A stretch of DNA of 60,000 nucleotides from Polytrichum commune (Eukaryota; Streptophyta; Polytrichopsida; Polytrichales; Polytrichaceae). The notes beneath the pieces were generated by a model, which was not told the DNA's origin, did not search any database, and saw only the letters and a program-made list of their open reading frames with translations. Shown one piece after another: positions 10,801 through 23,180 of the stretch. The stretch is taken from positions 39,669,501-39,729,500 of the forward strand of contig OX485805.1 in NCBI GenBank assembly GCA_950295325.1, in the 5' to 3' direction. Position 1 is the first letter of the stretch. Every line of letters starts with the position of its first letter. Both the position numbers and the translations under genes were made by a program.

Positions 10801-12090
10801 GTCTCACCCAAGAGAGTCACCTTCGGAAATTATGATATCCATGAAGCCATTTAATTCTAGAATGGAACGGGTTCATTGAGTTGAATAATGTTGTGTTTAT
10901 TCTCTATCCTTGGGAATAATTCCGATTGGTTGCACTTTTATTCTAGAATTATGGCGCATGACTCGAACTCTTCCTTCAATGCTTGCATGAAATTGAAGTG
11001 GATGTAAGGTAGGGTGGGAGTATGGTTTGCTAGGGTTAAGAAAGAGGACAATGCTTCGTAAGGTGGAGTGAGATCATATATGTGTCACACGATTGAGGTG
11101 GAGGAAGCTTATAACGGTTACTTAGAACTATCATTTTATTCTACGTAGGGGTCGGATGAACATAGTCGCAACTTCAAATGAGGAACACATGCATCGTTGA
11201 GCTTACAATTCTAAGGGTGCGGATGCATATCTTGTGACTTCTTAAACCGTTGCTTGTAGATGTCCTTTCGTCGAGAAAAAATCCAAACACACATTTAAGA
11301 GTAGGGTTTGAACAAGGCGCATCTATCTTATGTCACAAATGGATGCTAAATCGTAAGAAAGTAATTGACATGATGAGCGTTTTTGTAAAAAAAGGAAACA
11401 CAATCGATCAAACTCAAAATGGAACCGTTCTTCAAATTCAAACCACCCAAAAGGCTAGGAGGACCAAGTACATACCATGGGTATATCATGGATGAATCAA
11501 TCAATCGACTTAAAGATGGCCGACACAAATGCAATTGGATTTATTAATTCCATTTTGTCGATGTCTATAATTTGTTCATTTGAAATGTTCTCTTGGTGAA
11601 GATTACATTAACATCCACAAAATTTTGGGGTCTACAACACCGCTTCGTGAACCTCACTTTTGGACTCGAATGTTTGAAATATTCTCTTGAATTGAAATTG
11701 GCGAAAGTTGGTGGGAAAGTGATGCCACATTGATTATCATCACTTCGATTCTTTTTTACTTTAGACCCAAACCCTAGTGTGAGTTTCTTGGGTTCAACTC
11801 TACCAACTCTATTTGAATTCATAGTTTCCTTGGTCTTGGACCCTTATCATATAAACACACCCTAGAAGGAGGTAAATACACCCATTGGGTGATAGATGAG
11901 GTTTATAATAGTACGTAAATATCATGGTAAATTGAGTGTTTATTACACAAAAATTATCGTATTTGGTGCCAGAGTATTTTATGTCACTGTGGTAACTTTT
12001 CTAATGATACTTCTTATGAATAAGTTTGCAAGGATGGTCATCCCAACTTACTTTTAGTTCATCCACTTCTCATTTGGTATATTCCGCATC
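10801..12090. other. Unassigned AT-rich DNA
   Basis: No gene, convincing exon or structured repeat could be supported here. Open frames at 11250-11495 (+) and 11565-11822 (-) show no domain and carry Lys/Asn or low-complexity composition typical of chance frames. Confidence 0.5.
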
Positions 12091-12094
12091 CCAT

Positions 12095-12240
12095 CATTTA
12101 TGTAACGAAATATTATCATGGATGATTGAAATTTAGATGAAAAATTACTTAACAAGTGACAATGATTGCAACCTTGTAAATCTATAACACCCATTTTTTT
12201 TTTTTACAAGGAATCACAAATACACTATTTTGTCTAATTG
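12095..12240 (+). repeat. Family E dispersed repeat
   Basis: Related to 50740-50880. Both carry GAAATATT(A/G)TCATGGATGA, TTGAAATTT(A/G)GATGAAAAA, a TTGCAACNTTGCAAATCTAT-like block, a homopolymer run and TTACAAGGAA. A further shared stretch, TGACACTAAATACC, lies at 12525-12545 and 50938-50955. Confidence 0.65.
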
Positions 12241-12440
12241 ATTTGGGTTACCCATTTGGAGTTACGTGTTGCTATGACTTTTCACCGATGTTATTAGTTT
12301 TTACCAACTAAGTTATGTCATATTCTTTGGTGTTTATACTAACTACTTATGTTATTTGGGTAGACTATGGTACTTTCAATAAAAGGTTATAGCAACACGT
12401 AACTCCAAATGGCAACCCACACTAATTAAACAAAATAGTG
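12221..12440. repeat. Foldback element with ~52 bp inverted arms
   Basis: The left arm (12221-12275) and right arm (12389-12440) are close reverse complements. Each contains TTTGGAGTTACGTGTTGCTA or its complement, and the outer ends read CACTATTTTG and CAAAATAGTG. About 113 bp lies between the arms. No clear target duplication was seen, so the superfamily is left open. Confidence 0.8.
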
Positions 12441-12669
12441 AAGTGGTAAGTTTACATTTAATGTTCGCGACACTAGGTGCATACTCAGTTTACGATTAGT
12501 ACCAAGCCAAACATATAGAATTGGGGTGACACTAAATACCGCATGTAAGGCTAGTTTAGACTATTGTGAAGAAGTGCACCGGTCAAGACTTTTAAAGGAA
12601 CAAAGCAACACGATTGGCTACAAAATAAATTCTTCACCAGTGAGGATTTACACTATGGCCAAGACTTCT

Positions 12670-13106
12670 CCGGTGGAGAACTTCAAACACAGTTGAAAAA
12701 AATGACTTGGTTGCCAACATGGCAACACTTTTATGCTAGGGCAGTTCTCCAGAAGTCAAGTTTCTTAGATAATCTCAAACCCTCAAACAAGAAACTTAAC
12801 CTCCAGAGAACTCCAACGCTACCAACAAGTTACCTCAAATAACCTCATCTTGAGCTGAAATTCTCGACCGACCGATTGACCGACCAGTGCACTTCTTCAC
12901 CGTAGTGTAAACCAATCGTTATTAGTGTGTTTTTGGAGCCAACTTCTTGTTAGAGCACCAACTCCAAGCAGCCACGTTGCTGACGTGGCAGGTGGGCAAC
13001 AGAGACATGTGGCGAATTGGATAGAGCAAATTACGATTCGCTGAACCCCTAGAAGGAGACGCCCAAATTCCAATTTCAGAGCTCCGGAAATCTTCAACTG
13101 TAAAGT
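12670..13106 (+). repeat. Tandem duplication, copy 1
   Basis: First of two adjacent ~430 bp units. It runs from GAGAACTTCAAACAC to AACTGTAAAGT. It contains GCCAACATGGCAACAC, GTTCTCCAGAAGTCAA, CTTCTTCACCGTAGTGTAAACC, GCTGACGTGGCAGGTGGGCA and GCGAATTGGATAGAGCAAAT. The CTTCACCGTAGTGTAAACC piece resembles the ends of the Harbinger-like elements elsewhere in the window. Confidence 0.9.
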
Positions 13107-13533
13107 GGATGAGAACTTCAAACACGGATGAAAATAATGATATGGTTGCCAACATGGCAACACATTTTTGCTAGGGGAGTTCTCCAGAAGTCAAATTTCT
13201 TGGATAACCTCAAACCCTCATACAAGAAACTTAACCTCCGGAAAACTCCAACACTACCAACATGTTACCTCAAATAACCTCGTCTTGAGCTGAAATTCTC
13301 GAGCGACCAGTGCCCTTCTTCACCGTAGTGTAAACCAGCCGTTATTAGTGTGGTTTTTTGGAGCCAAGTTCTTGTTAAAGCACCAGCTTCAAACTTCAGC
13401 ACCGCTGCTGACGTGGCAGGTGGGCAGCGGTGCCAGGTGGCGAATTGGATAGAGCAAATTACGATTCGCTGAACCCCTAGAAGGAGACGCCCAAATTCCA
13501 AATTCGGAGGCCGGAGATCTTCAACTGTAAAGT
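13107..13533 (+). repeat. Tandem duplication, copy 2
   Basis: Second unit, offset 427-435 bp from the first and highly similar over its whole length, including GCGAATTGGATAGAGCAAAT and TTCGCTGAACCCCTAGAAGG. The high identity suggests a fairly recent duplication. Confidence 0.9.
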
Positions 13534-13599
13534 GCGGCCTCGGTCCTAACTGTCGTTGACTCTCCTACTTCTTATTAACTTATTATGTGCAAGAAGCTA

Positions 13600-13640
13600 G
13601 TAGTCATCGTAGTAGTCGTAGTAGTAGTAGTGGTAGTAGG
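13600..13640. repeat. GTA microsatellite
   Basis: Imperfect GTAGTA/GTCGTA array. Confidence 0.8.
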
Positions 13641-14062
13641 TACAAAGTGGTCTAATTGGACCCACCGGCCTCCTTGGCTATATACCTTCCTATGACTACA
13701 TATATAGAGGCGGCCTCCAAAGTTTGTCATCCAAAAGATTCTTCTTACAATTGGATTTGGATGGAACTTGGAAATGGTCACGGTGGGAGAGAGGGAATTA
13801 TGGCATACATGCGTGCTTCTCATCCATCCAACATTGAATACTTGACCAATAGGTTTGTTGCAGATTCATCTCAAATAACCTTGAGTATGTAATCTCGGGG
13901 TCACTTTGACTAATTCCGGTGTCGATTCAACTAGATGAACAAACCTTCTGGATTGCATACCATTTTAAGGGTTTTTCTGTTGGATGGATGAGAGGTACGT
14001 TTGTATACGACGGTTCCCTCTCTCTGTCACGGTGTCGAGGAGAAACTTATGAGGAAAAGTGA

Positions 14063-14374
14063 GGATGGGTTTACACTATGGTCCAAGGCCGAAAGAAACT
14101 CTAGACTCCAATGATCTTTTTGGTTGAGAGCAAAATTTAGGGCTCAAGATGTTTACACTGGGGTCTGCGTCCGAGGTGTGAAAATATGGAGTGGTGCTAA
14201 CATGGCGTCATTTTTCATGTCAAGTCTCGTTTGTCCCCGTTGAAGGAAATGCTCCTTCTAGTTTGAGAAAACCAATTTTCACGCTTGGACCTGATCTTGA
14301 GTCTAAAAGCAACGTCGTTAAGGGTGTTTTGGACCCCAAGTTTCTTGGACCTTGACCATAATGTAAACCTACCC
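14063..14374. mobile_element. PIF/Harbinger-like MITE (312 bp)
   Basis: The left end reads GGATGGGTTTACACTATGGTC and the right end, reverse-complemented, reads GGGTAGGTTTACATTATGGTC. Both sides are flanked by TGA (14060-14062 and 14375-14377), which fits the three-base TNA duplication of the PIF/Harbinger superfamily. The inside is non-coding. Confidence 0.6.
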
Positions 14375-14463
14375 TGAGTTGTGTGGTAACGCTTCTATTA
14401 ACTTAGCAGAACACATGGTATGTGGGTCGTATGTGGTCCAATAGTGAATCGTAATGTCGAAAT

Positions 14464-14846
14464 CTTGGGGCGATCACACCCCCTTACGTTTCATAACCAC
14501 GTGTGATAAACGTTTGCTACCCTATATTATATGCCATAGATAATTTTAAATTTTATGATATTTTTTTACATATACATGACCATTGATAACATATTTTTAA
14601 AAAATTTTAGTCATCTTCATTTTTGTAGTTCAATTCTACGTCATTCTAGTTAGAAACGATATGTTTTATTGCTAAAAAAACATTGAATTTGGTTACCGTT
14701 TTCTACTATGTAATAGATACCGTGTATATCTATTCATGGAAAATTTTGATAAAATTTTGACTCATTCTGATGATGCTTTATGTAAAAAGTAAATTTTTAT
14801 TTATCGCATGTGGTGTTCAACTTGACAATGGAGTGCACCCCCCAAG
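14464..14846 (-). mobile_element. hAT-like MITE, copy C (383 bp, reverse)
   Basis: Reverse copy of the element at 19428 and 32868. Shared blocks, reverse-complemented, include GGTAGCAAACGTTTATC, AATATAGGGTAGCAAAC and CACTCCATTGTCAAGTTGAA. The ends read CTTGGGGCG and, reverse-complemented, CTTGGGGGGTGCACTCC. The flanking octamers GTCGAAAT and GCTGAAAT match at six of eight positions, so the target duplication has decayed. Confidence 0.75.
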
Positions 14847-14879
14847 GCTGAAATCCTTGTTAATTGGACACCCATAGTT

Positions 14880-15350
14880 GAGTAGTATGTGGCAAGGCTT
14901 TTACTTAAGAACAAAGACCAAAAAGACATGTGTTAGAATGATATTGGACTATGTTTCAGAATCTATGCATCATTATAGGTCCAATATTGAACACAATTGG
15001 GAGGCACAATCTTTTAAAGTGAAGGAGAATTTTCACTTTGATCTCTCATATTTTTCTCATAAAATAATTTATTTTGAAACTTGAAATGACAATGTACATG
15101 ATTCGCAATTGCTAACTAGACGAGGTGATTCGTGAGCCAATCCAACGGTCATAAATGTATGTGGAGTTATAAGTGCCCACAATAGGACCACATTAGGAGT
15201 TGGGAATGTGGTCATGATGTGGGTGCTTCCAACTCCACAAATGATGATGTTGATTGTTGGATCAAATTGCGAACTTTCTCATTTAGTCAACATACTCGAG
15301 CATGTTGTCATCTCATGTTTTAGAACCAACGTTGAGGTGCAAAAGTTATA
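14880..15350 (-). repeat. Family A related repeat, decayed
   Basis: Contains AAAAAGACATGTGTTAGAATG, GGTCCAATATTGAACACAATTGGGAGG and AATTTTCACTTTGAT, which align with reverse family A. The part after 15110 resembles 3170-3310 and 24900-25010. It is heavily diverged. Confidence 0.45.
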
Positions 15351-15469
15351 GATGGTCAAAGTGATGACTTCTTCTTTTCTTTGAGTATCCACATAGACCT
15401 TGCTAATTAAATTAGCTATTGAGTCTCTCCAATGGTTAACATATCTTGAGCATTTTTCAATTTGTGCCA

Positions 15470-15493
15470 ATATATATATATATATATATATAT
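15470..15493. repeat. TA microsatellite
   Basis: Uninterrupted TA dinucleotide repeat. Confidence 0.9.
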
Positions 15494-15499
15494 AATCTC

Positions 15500-17336
15500 A
15501 TTGTGATATGTGTTCAAAAGGGGATCAATACTAACAAGCGTCCTACTTTTTTATTCTATATTTCAAAACACCCAACTAAGATAATTGCAATTGAGGAAAG
15601 AGAATACATTCTCCCCCGTTTAATAATGTGTACTTTACTAGCAATATGAAAGCAAACCTTGTAACTCGGTCAAAACTAATTTAAGAACACCAAAAACCAA
15701 TTTCTCATTCTACCAAATCAAAATTGAATGTAAATTACCATTAACCCTAAACGCCAATAGATTCCTAGTATGAAGGATTTCATGGCACAAGACCTAAACG
15801 TTGGTGGAACATAATAATAGTCGTGGGAATTGCAACTTCCTTCGAAACGACTATTCACCTACTAGAGTTTTCCAATCACAATTTGTATTCTTTACCTTTT
15901 CTTCGATTGAAAGCTTCACATTTTGACGTTTATCTTCTTTGTTCAATTTTCTAAACTTACATGCAATATTGACATACAATTTCATATTTGCATCTAGGGA
16001 AGTTTTAATTGTTGAAGGCAATACATCAAATTTGTAGAGCATGCTCCGTAAATCCACTCCGGGTCTTGCAACTTTGACCAAGGATTCTTCCTCTCTCAAA
16101 CCTAAGCTTCTAAAACTATGTTGATAGAAGACACATATGCGTACTTTACTCACAATTCAATTTACTAAAACATAAGACATGCGAATGAACTACCCGAAAC
16201 TTAAAAAAATGAATTTAGTGTAACATGATGTTCTAGTTCATTAACTTTACTTGTGTTTTGATTGATTTGCAATACCTATGCACGTACTCTTGCTCAATGT
16301 AAGGATAACAAAGGTATTCTTGGAGCTCACGTGGCCCCATTCTCTAGGCCAAAGTCTTTACCGAAGTCAAGTAGATTATAGACGTACCTTTTTAAAGGAT
16401 GAACTCTTTTTCGTTGTTGGGCCCATCAATAGGTCACTCGAATCCTAAACATGAAATTGACCATGGTCTCCTCATCCGGTCCAATTCCCATCCTCATTCC
16501 CATTCAATATGTCATTCACTCAAAGCATGTTCAAACATACAATATTGAAATGCTTAAATAACATCATCTACCACATTTGATTCGTGACATTGTTTTGTTT
16601 TTCTCTTTTATCATATATTATGTTATGTTATTATTATTGAACATTATTCTACATATGTTATGATTGCATATATATACATCACAAGGTATATTTACAAGGT
16701 AGTGACTACATTTTATACCATCATTTGGAAAAAGATTGTGCATAACATTACTCAATTCCATATTGTATCCCTTTTTTCTAAGATTGGAGCATGTCTTAGT
16801 AAGGAGTATTTTCCAAATGCCTCTTGAGGATATTGTAATCATGGTCAGCCGGTGTCCGTGAGAAAGGCCCCACTAATCCTCCACATGGCTTAGGACACAT
16901 CAGCCCTTAGAGTTGTTAAACGTCAGTGAACTTGTTTATTGTTGTGTAGATGTATGTATGAGGTTGTAATAACCATCCACACTAATGTTAAGTAAATCAT
17001 GTTCCCCCGAATAACGGAGGAATGATTCTTTGCAAATTCTTTGACTCGTGAAGCCCATGAACAATAGTGAGTTATGTTATGTGATGTAAAACATTGTAGT
17101 TTATGGTAACTAGGGTGATGTGGATTTGTGATATATGCTTAGACATATTTGGGATGAATCAATCACAAGCTTGTGAGAGGGATTCTCCCTTTGTAATTTG
17201 ATTGTGTTGTGATTATATGGCATGGACGGTCTCATGCATTCCAATAACGTAAGTGGAAAAGCCACACAACTAAGGCAATCATGGCATGCCCTCCACTTCC
17301 AATGGAAAGACATTCTTGTGCTCATTTCATGCTTAT
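15500..17336. other. Unassigned AT-rich DNA
   Basis: No exon-like or element-like structure could be supported. The longest frame (15851-16153, minus) is Lys/Val-rich with no recognisable motif. Confidence 0.5.
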
Positions 17337-17445
17337 TAAGCAGGTCTTAAATGGTCACTTTTCTTTGCACCCACTTCTTGTAGGATATGAAACATGCAAT
17401 TAGCAAATCCAAATCATCACCGTAGTCGTTTCCTTGTAGTTTTTG
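17337..17445 (+). repeat. Family A dispersed repeat, 5' fragment
   Basis: Carries GGTCTTAAATGGTCACTTTTC, CTTCTTGTAGGATATGAAACATGC and TTAGCAAATCCAAAT, then departs from the family. Confidence 0.6.
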
Positions 17446-17924
17446 TGCGTGGAGGGAGAGAGTGTTGGGCATTTCTTGAGTAGATCTATGCTTACTTTCA
17501 AGTTTAGTCCTTTCTTAATACATCCTCTTGTTCAGAGGCCAACTCATTCTTCTACATATCTATGTCCCTTTCAAAACCCGGGAGGGTGGGTGGGACCATC
17601 CCTCATGACCATATCTTTGCATAACTATCTCCATATTTTGGTCATTGTCTCATCTCGGGATGGATCTAAAAAAGTTAAAACCTTTAAGCAACCAAACTAT
17701 TAAGGTTTTTATCATGTGTACCCTTAAGTAATGTGTTGCATTCCATATCCAAAGTTTACACAATCAAAATTATAATAGTATATAAGACATGTTCAAAAGT
17801 ACGTCAAAGTTCTATCACAAATTAGAAAAAGGCTTTGTATTCCTCATCATCGTGTAGAATATTTAGGCACTATCCAGACATTACCTCTAAAAGAAGATGA
17901 TATACAAAACTTAAGAGTGCCGTC

Positions 17925-18150
17925 AAATTTGTGAAGGGTTTGCCTCACATGTGTCCATGCCACCAACCAAATCCAAAGAGAGGGTTAGTAATGTACACGA
18001 GGTGAATAACAACCGAACCCAATTATTATCTATGTCACACAATCATGTACAACATACTCATACATTTTGTATCATCGAATACACATATTGCCACAAAGTA
18101 TTCTAACATGTTCCTTAACCATTTGAACCTTGTGCGACTAAAATTTGAGG
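17925..18150 (+). repeat. Dispersed repeat, paired with 18915-19090
   Basis: Shares TGCCTCACATGTG(T/C)CCATGC, ACCAACCAA, GTACACGAGGT and TATG TCACACA blocks with the segment about 1 kb downstream in the same orientation. Function unknown. Confidence 0.65.
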
Positions 18151-18914
18151 CATGTTACATACACCTCCCACCTTAACTAGTCCGCACAACTTACAGTATC
18201 CCCAGAAGTTACTTAGGGTAAACTGCCACCGTGGCTTAGCATGTGAAAGGAGGTTCTCATGTCTTCTTTAACTGAATATATGATTAGGTAACAATCCTTG
18301 GCCATAGATGCATAGAACCAAATCTATGATGGATATATGATAGGTAAGACTTACCTAATCCCATAGTAATATCCCTTTGGGGTTATACTTTGTTACTAGT
18401 TCGATTCATTTATGGTTAAGTAAAAATATAGTAGAAAGGTGACTTTTCAATACTTTTGTAAAGTTTGAACTTCCTCTTTTCATAGGCCAAATCATTCAAT
18501 ATCTTCCTCATTGCAATGCAAGGGTGGGTGGGTGGGAATTTCCACAAGACTCTTTCTATCTCTTGTGTATCTTCCTATTTGTTGACATAAAAATAGTTTG
18601 CATAATAGAGTTGTTTGCAATTATGCCTAATTGTATGTGTTGTGCGATATAGATATGTTGCATCATAACACTTAATTTTCTTTGCAAGAATATGTACCCT
18701 AGTGAGGGTTTTTGCTAACAAATGGTGTCCAACAACAAAAAAATTGATTTTGACTATCCCATACCTTGGAAGTTTAATCACTTATCTTCATGTTTCACCT
18801 CAAAGCACATATAGCTAATCCACCACATGTATGGAGTACTTACAAGGGAAATGTTCCTAGTAACTTCAACCAATGGATATGCATAAAACGTCATAATCAC
18901 AATACATCATTGTA

Positions 18915-19090
18915 TTAAAAGTATGAAGGGCCTGCCTCACATGTGCCCATGCAACCAACCAACAAACATTTGAGGATTTGTTACGTACACGAGGTTTATA
19001 ACAGCATGACCCAGTTGTTATCCATGTCACACACATTTAAACTACATCAAATGCATTGCAGTATTTTAAATTATAACACTCATTGCAGAA
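18915..19090 (+). repeat. Dispersed repeat, paired with 17925-18150
   Basis: Second copy, in direct orientation, of the segment beginning GAAGGG(T/C)(T/C)TGCCTCACATGTG. It is diverged from the first. Confidence 0.65.
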
Positions 19091-19427
19091 TGACATGTGG
19101 GTGTTCAAACATGTTCCTTGGCCATGATTGGGTTTCTCCAAGTAGAATACTCCTCTTGGTGATTAGCCTTAATATCTCTCACTTTTGACACGTATCTACT
19201 ACTCCAGTGTTATACACCAAGCCAACCCCACCTCACACTTGCATGAATGGTTAATTAAATTAAATTATTATGATTATATTAAAAATAATTTAAAAACTCC
19301 CTTTCGGGTTAGGGATTTATATTGGAGTTCTTACCTATGGTAAAATTTTCAAACTATGTCTTTACCATGGGTTAGAGACGTGGGTCACAGCTGTAACTAT
19401 GGTTATTTTGCTCCACTCATCTACATC

Positions 19428-19837
19428 CACGGGTAGATCACTCCATTGTCAAGTTGAACACCACGTGCGACCAAAAAAAATCTTCTTTTGGTAAGTTGCA
19501 CCACCAAAATCGGTCAAAATTTTATCAATTTTTTTTCATGAGTAGATATACACAGTACCTATGACATAGTCAAAAGTGGTAACTAAATTTGATGATTTGT
19601 TTTTTTCATAAAACATACCATTTCTAACTAGAATGACACAGAATTGAACTAAAACAATTACTAAAAAAAACAAAGATGACTAAAAATTTAAAAATAGTAT
19701 TCAAAAGATACTATCAATAGTTATGTATATGTAGAAAAAATATCATAAATTTTAAAATTATATATGGCATGTAATATAGGGGTAGCAAACTTTGTCCGCA
19801 CGTGGTGTCAACTTGACAATGAAGTGACCTCCCCGTG
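19428..19837 (+). mobile_element. hAT-like MITE, copy A (410 bp)
   Basis: The left end CACGGGTAGATCACTCCATTG and right end (reverse-complemented CACGGGGAGGTCACTTCATTG) form long terminal inverted repeats that run on through GTCAAGTTGA and CACGTGCG. The perfect octamer TCTACATC flanks both sides (19420-19427 and 19838-19845). An 8-bp duplication with CA-GGG-like ends fits the hAT superfamily. The 410 bp element is AT-rich and non-coding, so it must depend on an autonomous partner elsewhere. Confidence 0.85.
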
Positions 19838-19939
19838 TCTACATCCCTATTACCTTTCCATCGTGGTAAGTATGACCACTTTCCATGCATGTATATTAAG
19901 ACAATAACATGTACATTACGTATGTGGAGTAAGGAAAAT

Positions 19940-20180
19940 ATAAATTTCCTATTCATTGTCAAAGTGAAAATTCTCTTATTATTAAATGATCATATTGATG
20001 TCCCCAATTATGTTGCTTGTTGCGCCTAGAATGGTTAACTATTCAAAAAACTTGTACCCCGGTTTCTTTTCAACACTTGTCTTTTTGGCATCCATTTTTA
20101 GATTTATGTCCTACTAGACTATTCAAATATAAGTGTACATTTAAGATCATACACTAAATTAGGCACATCTACCTCACTTC
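19940..20180 (+). repeat. Family A dispersed repeat, 3' half
   Basis: Contains AAAGTGAAAATTCTC, GCGCCTAGAATGGTTA, CACTTGTCTTTTTGGCATCCA and AAATTAGGCACATCTACCT, in the order expected for the right half of family A. Confidence 0.65.
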
Positions 20181-20199
20181 GTGTTTGAAACAACGTGGT

Positions 20200-22795
20200 T
20201 CACATTACTTCTAAGCATCCACATTTCAAAAGTTCTATGGGCTATGATGTTTTTGAAATCAACCGCATACACTTTGAGTAAGTATTAAAAAATTACTCTT
20301 CACTCAAATATAACAAACTCGCAAATTGATATGATTGATTTAATGCCCGAAATAAACATATCATATTGATTTTCAATGAGTAACAAATGCTTAGAATATC
20401 CGTGAACTTAAGGAATCGCAAGTAATCTACCATCTACCCTCAATAGGACAACACTTTATTTTGTGACAACCTCGATTATGCAACAATTTCGTCGTTTCTT
20501 GTACTTTCAACGACTTTGTGCACTAGATAAAGTGACATTTTGGGAACCTCTTTTTTGCCCATGGTTGTCATGGTTTGCATGGAATAGAGTGCATGGGGAT
20601 GTTGAGTCCCACCATTTCCCATACATCTAAGTGACGTGGACACTTTAACCCCTAATAGCCCAACTCTTAATCTCCCCAATATTATCTAAGGAAGTTCACC
20701 TTAACTCACAAATCAATATAGGAAACACATATCTCTTATGGTGGATCTAATCATACGGAGGTCATGTTTGTAGAGTTAGGATTATTCAAAAGACAATCCA
20801 ACCGTTCATGTATCCTCTTTAAGAAGGTTATAACGTAATTGGTACATTGGTATGGATGGGTTGAGGTGGCTACATGGACATGAAAAAAAAACCACCATTT
20901 CAATCTTTTGGGGTTAATGGCTTATTGATGTTAGGAGGACACAATAAGAGGAGACATGGCATTTGAATGAGGTGTGTTTCACTCTTGGACATAGTTTTAG
21001 ACTCAAAGTAATACCAAGGAGACGACAACATACTCACAATGAACTATTGAATCTTAAGGTAGAAAAAACGGAAAACGGTGAGAATAAGTTGATTCGGCTA
21101 AAAGAGTGCCTTGAAATTTGTGTAACATTTTATAGAGATGGAGTAGAGGAAATGATGAGGAGTGCAAGTTGTTTCGTAATTTCATTCCTTGTAAATAATT
21201 AGTTATGTTTCCTCAAAGAGGCAAGTAAGTCAACCCCCCCTACTCGTACGACAAAGTCTCCCTAATTTGAGCATTAAAATATCATACTATGCATACAAAT
21301 GCACACAAACATGTTAACTCAATGGCACTTAAAATTGATCCCAAGTGGTGTGAAACAAGTCTTATCTGACCAATCACTGCTTCCAACCTATCATTGCATC
21401 CTTTTCAGGACACCACTTTTTGAATTGACCATTTTGGGTCCACACAATAATCATTTTACTACTAGTCTAGTGCACCAACCGTGCTCATTCATCATTTTCC
21501 GTTTGTCTACCTTACATATTTGGACATTCCCCAAGACTTCAATGAAGCACAACCTTTGAATGACCCATAGTTCATTTTTTTAATGCAACCAAATAACTTC
21601 AAGAAAATTAGGTACAAAATTAGAAGCTTCCCTCTATCCAAATTGAATACTTTTCTAGATAAATATGAGTTCAAAATTCTTCAGATCAAAAGATTACATA
21701 ACCGATTCAAGGAATGGTGAAGAATCTAGAGAAAATGTCCAATGCATATATAGGATCCTCCATATGTAAGTATGCAAACAAATTCTCCAATTTTTTTAAA
21801 AAAATTGTATTTATTTTTCAAGATTTTGGTGAGCTCGTGTGTATATTTTGTTCAATAAAATTTTAAATTAAAAAAATCAAGTAAAATTGGACATACTTTC
21901 AAAGAAAACATGTTTTAGTGATCTCACTTCTTTGGGTGGATTTGTCGATACACTTTCAATATATCTTGATATTCATGAGAAGCATGTGAATTCTCAATGA
22001 TTGTTTGAATGTTATGATATTGGAACACGACAAAGAGAAAAATATACTACTTTTTGACGCTCACTTCATATAATAAATTTGTAAATAAAAAATATCAATC
22101 AAATCAACGTTTCTAATATCATCATAATCATCTATGCATATTCAATCAAAGGATCCTAGCACACCAATGTATTGAAGGATCCTTTCAAACAAATTATTAT
22201 TATTTAAGTTTGAGCTCATTTGGCCATGGCGAGGTTCTACTACTCTATCGGTTGAAATTTGATAGTTGGAAAATACTTTAGTATTTTCTCGAATCTCTTT
22301 GATAATATCATCAAGATGAGTATATTTGTTATTTGAAATTTGAGAACTTCTAGGATATTCATCACATTGAAGTTATTATATTGATATTATAATGAAGCTC
22401 TATTCATGTGGGGTCCATGTGGCCACTTTCATGGAGAAGAAAGACTTGTTGGATGGTGAAACTCAATAAGTTAGAGCATCACTACATGTTGCACACCAAG
22501 CACTAATATAAGAGAGGTGTTAGATCGGGTAACTTTAGTTTAGAGGAGAGGAGTCCCTCTATGTATTCCACACATTCACTTTATGTAATCGCATTACGTT
22601 GTGGGTCCATGCTTAAAACTAATATCTTATAACACACAAGACGCTAGACACGTAAATTGTTGAAGCTAAGATCCTAGTTGGGTAAAACATATTGGTAGTC
22701 GATTCCCTTATAGAGGTGTTGAAACTCTTCCTAATACAAGTTGCATAGTTGAAGGGGAGGAAGAGTTTAGAGGGGAGAGAGCACATCAAATTGGT
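20200..22795. other. Unassigned AT-rich DNA
   Basis: No gene or bounded element was recognised. The plus-strand frame at 20963-21202 is open for 79 codons but has no known motif and no supporting splice context. Confidence 0.5.
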
Positions 22796-22799
22796 GATA

Positions 22800-23180
22800 A
22801 GGTAGGTGGGTCCTAAACGGTTAGTTTCTCCTACCAACCCAGTTCTCCTAGAACATGAAACAATTAGTTTGTACGAGACGGTCAATAAATCCAAATTGAG
22901 GTTGTAGCCAACTGTCCTTGTAAATTATGGAACTCGTATGAATGTCTTGTTCATTATCATTATGAAGATTCTTGTGCAAATTAAATGGTCATGTAGGTCC
23001 CCCTCAATTATGTTGATTATTGAGCCTAGAATGGTTATCATATTTTGAGCACACAACCCAATTTATTTTAAACACGAGTCTTTATGGTATCCATGCTTGA
23101 AGCCACGCCAAACCACATACCACTCAAATACAAAGTGTATGAGCAAGATAAGTAACCAAAGTAAGCATGTCTACCCTAAT
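22800..23180 (+). repeat. Family A dispersed repeat, near full-length
   Basis: One of the best preserved copies. It starts AAGGTAGGTGGGTCCTAAACGG and ends GTAAGCATGTCTACCCTAA, so short inverted ends of the type AAGGTAGATG/CATCTACCTT are visible. Internal blocks are TTGAGCCTAGAATGGTTATCA, CACGCCAAACCACATACCAC and ACTCAAATACAAAGTGT. Confidence 0.75.
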
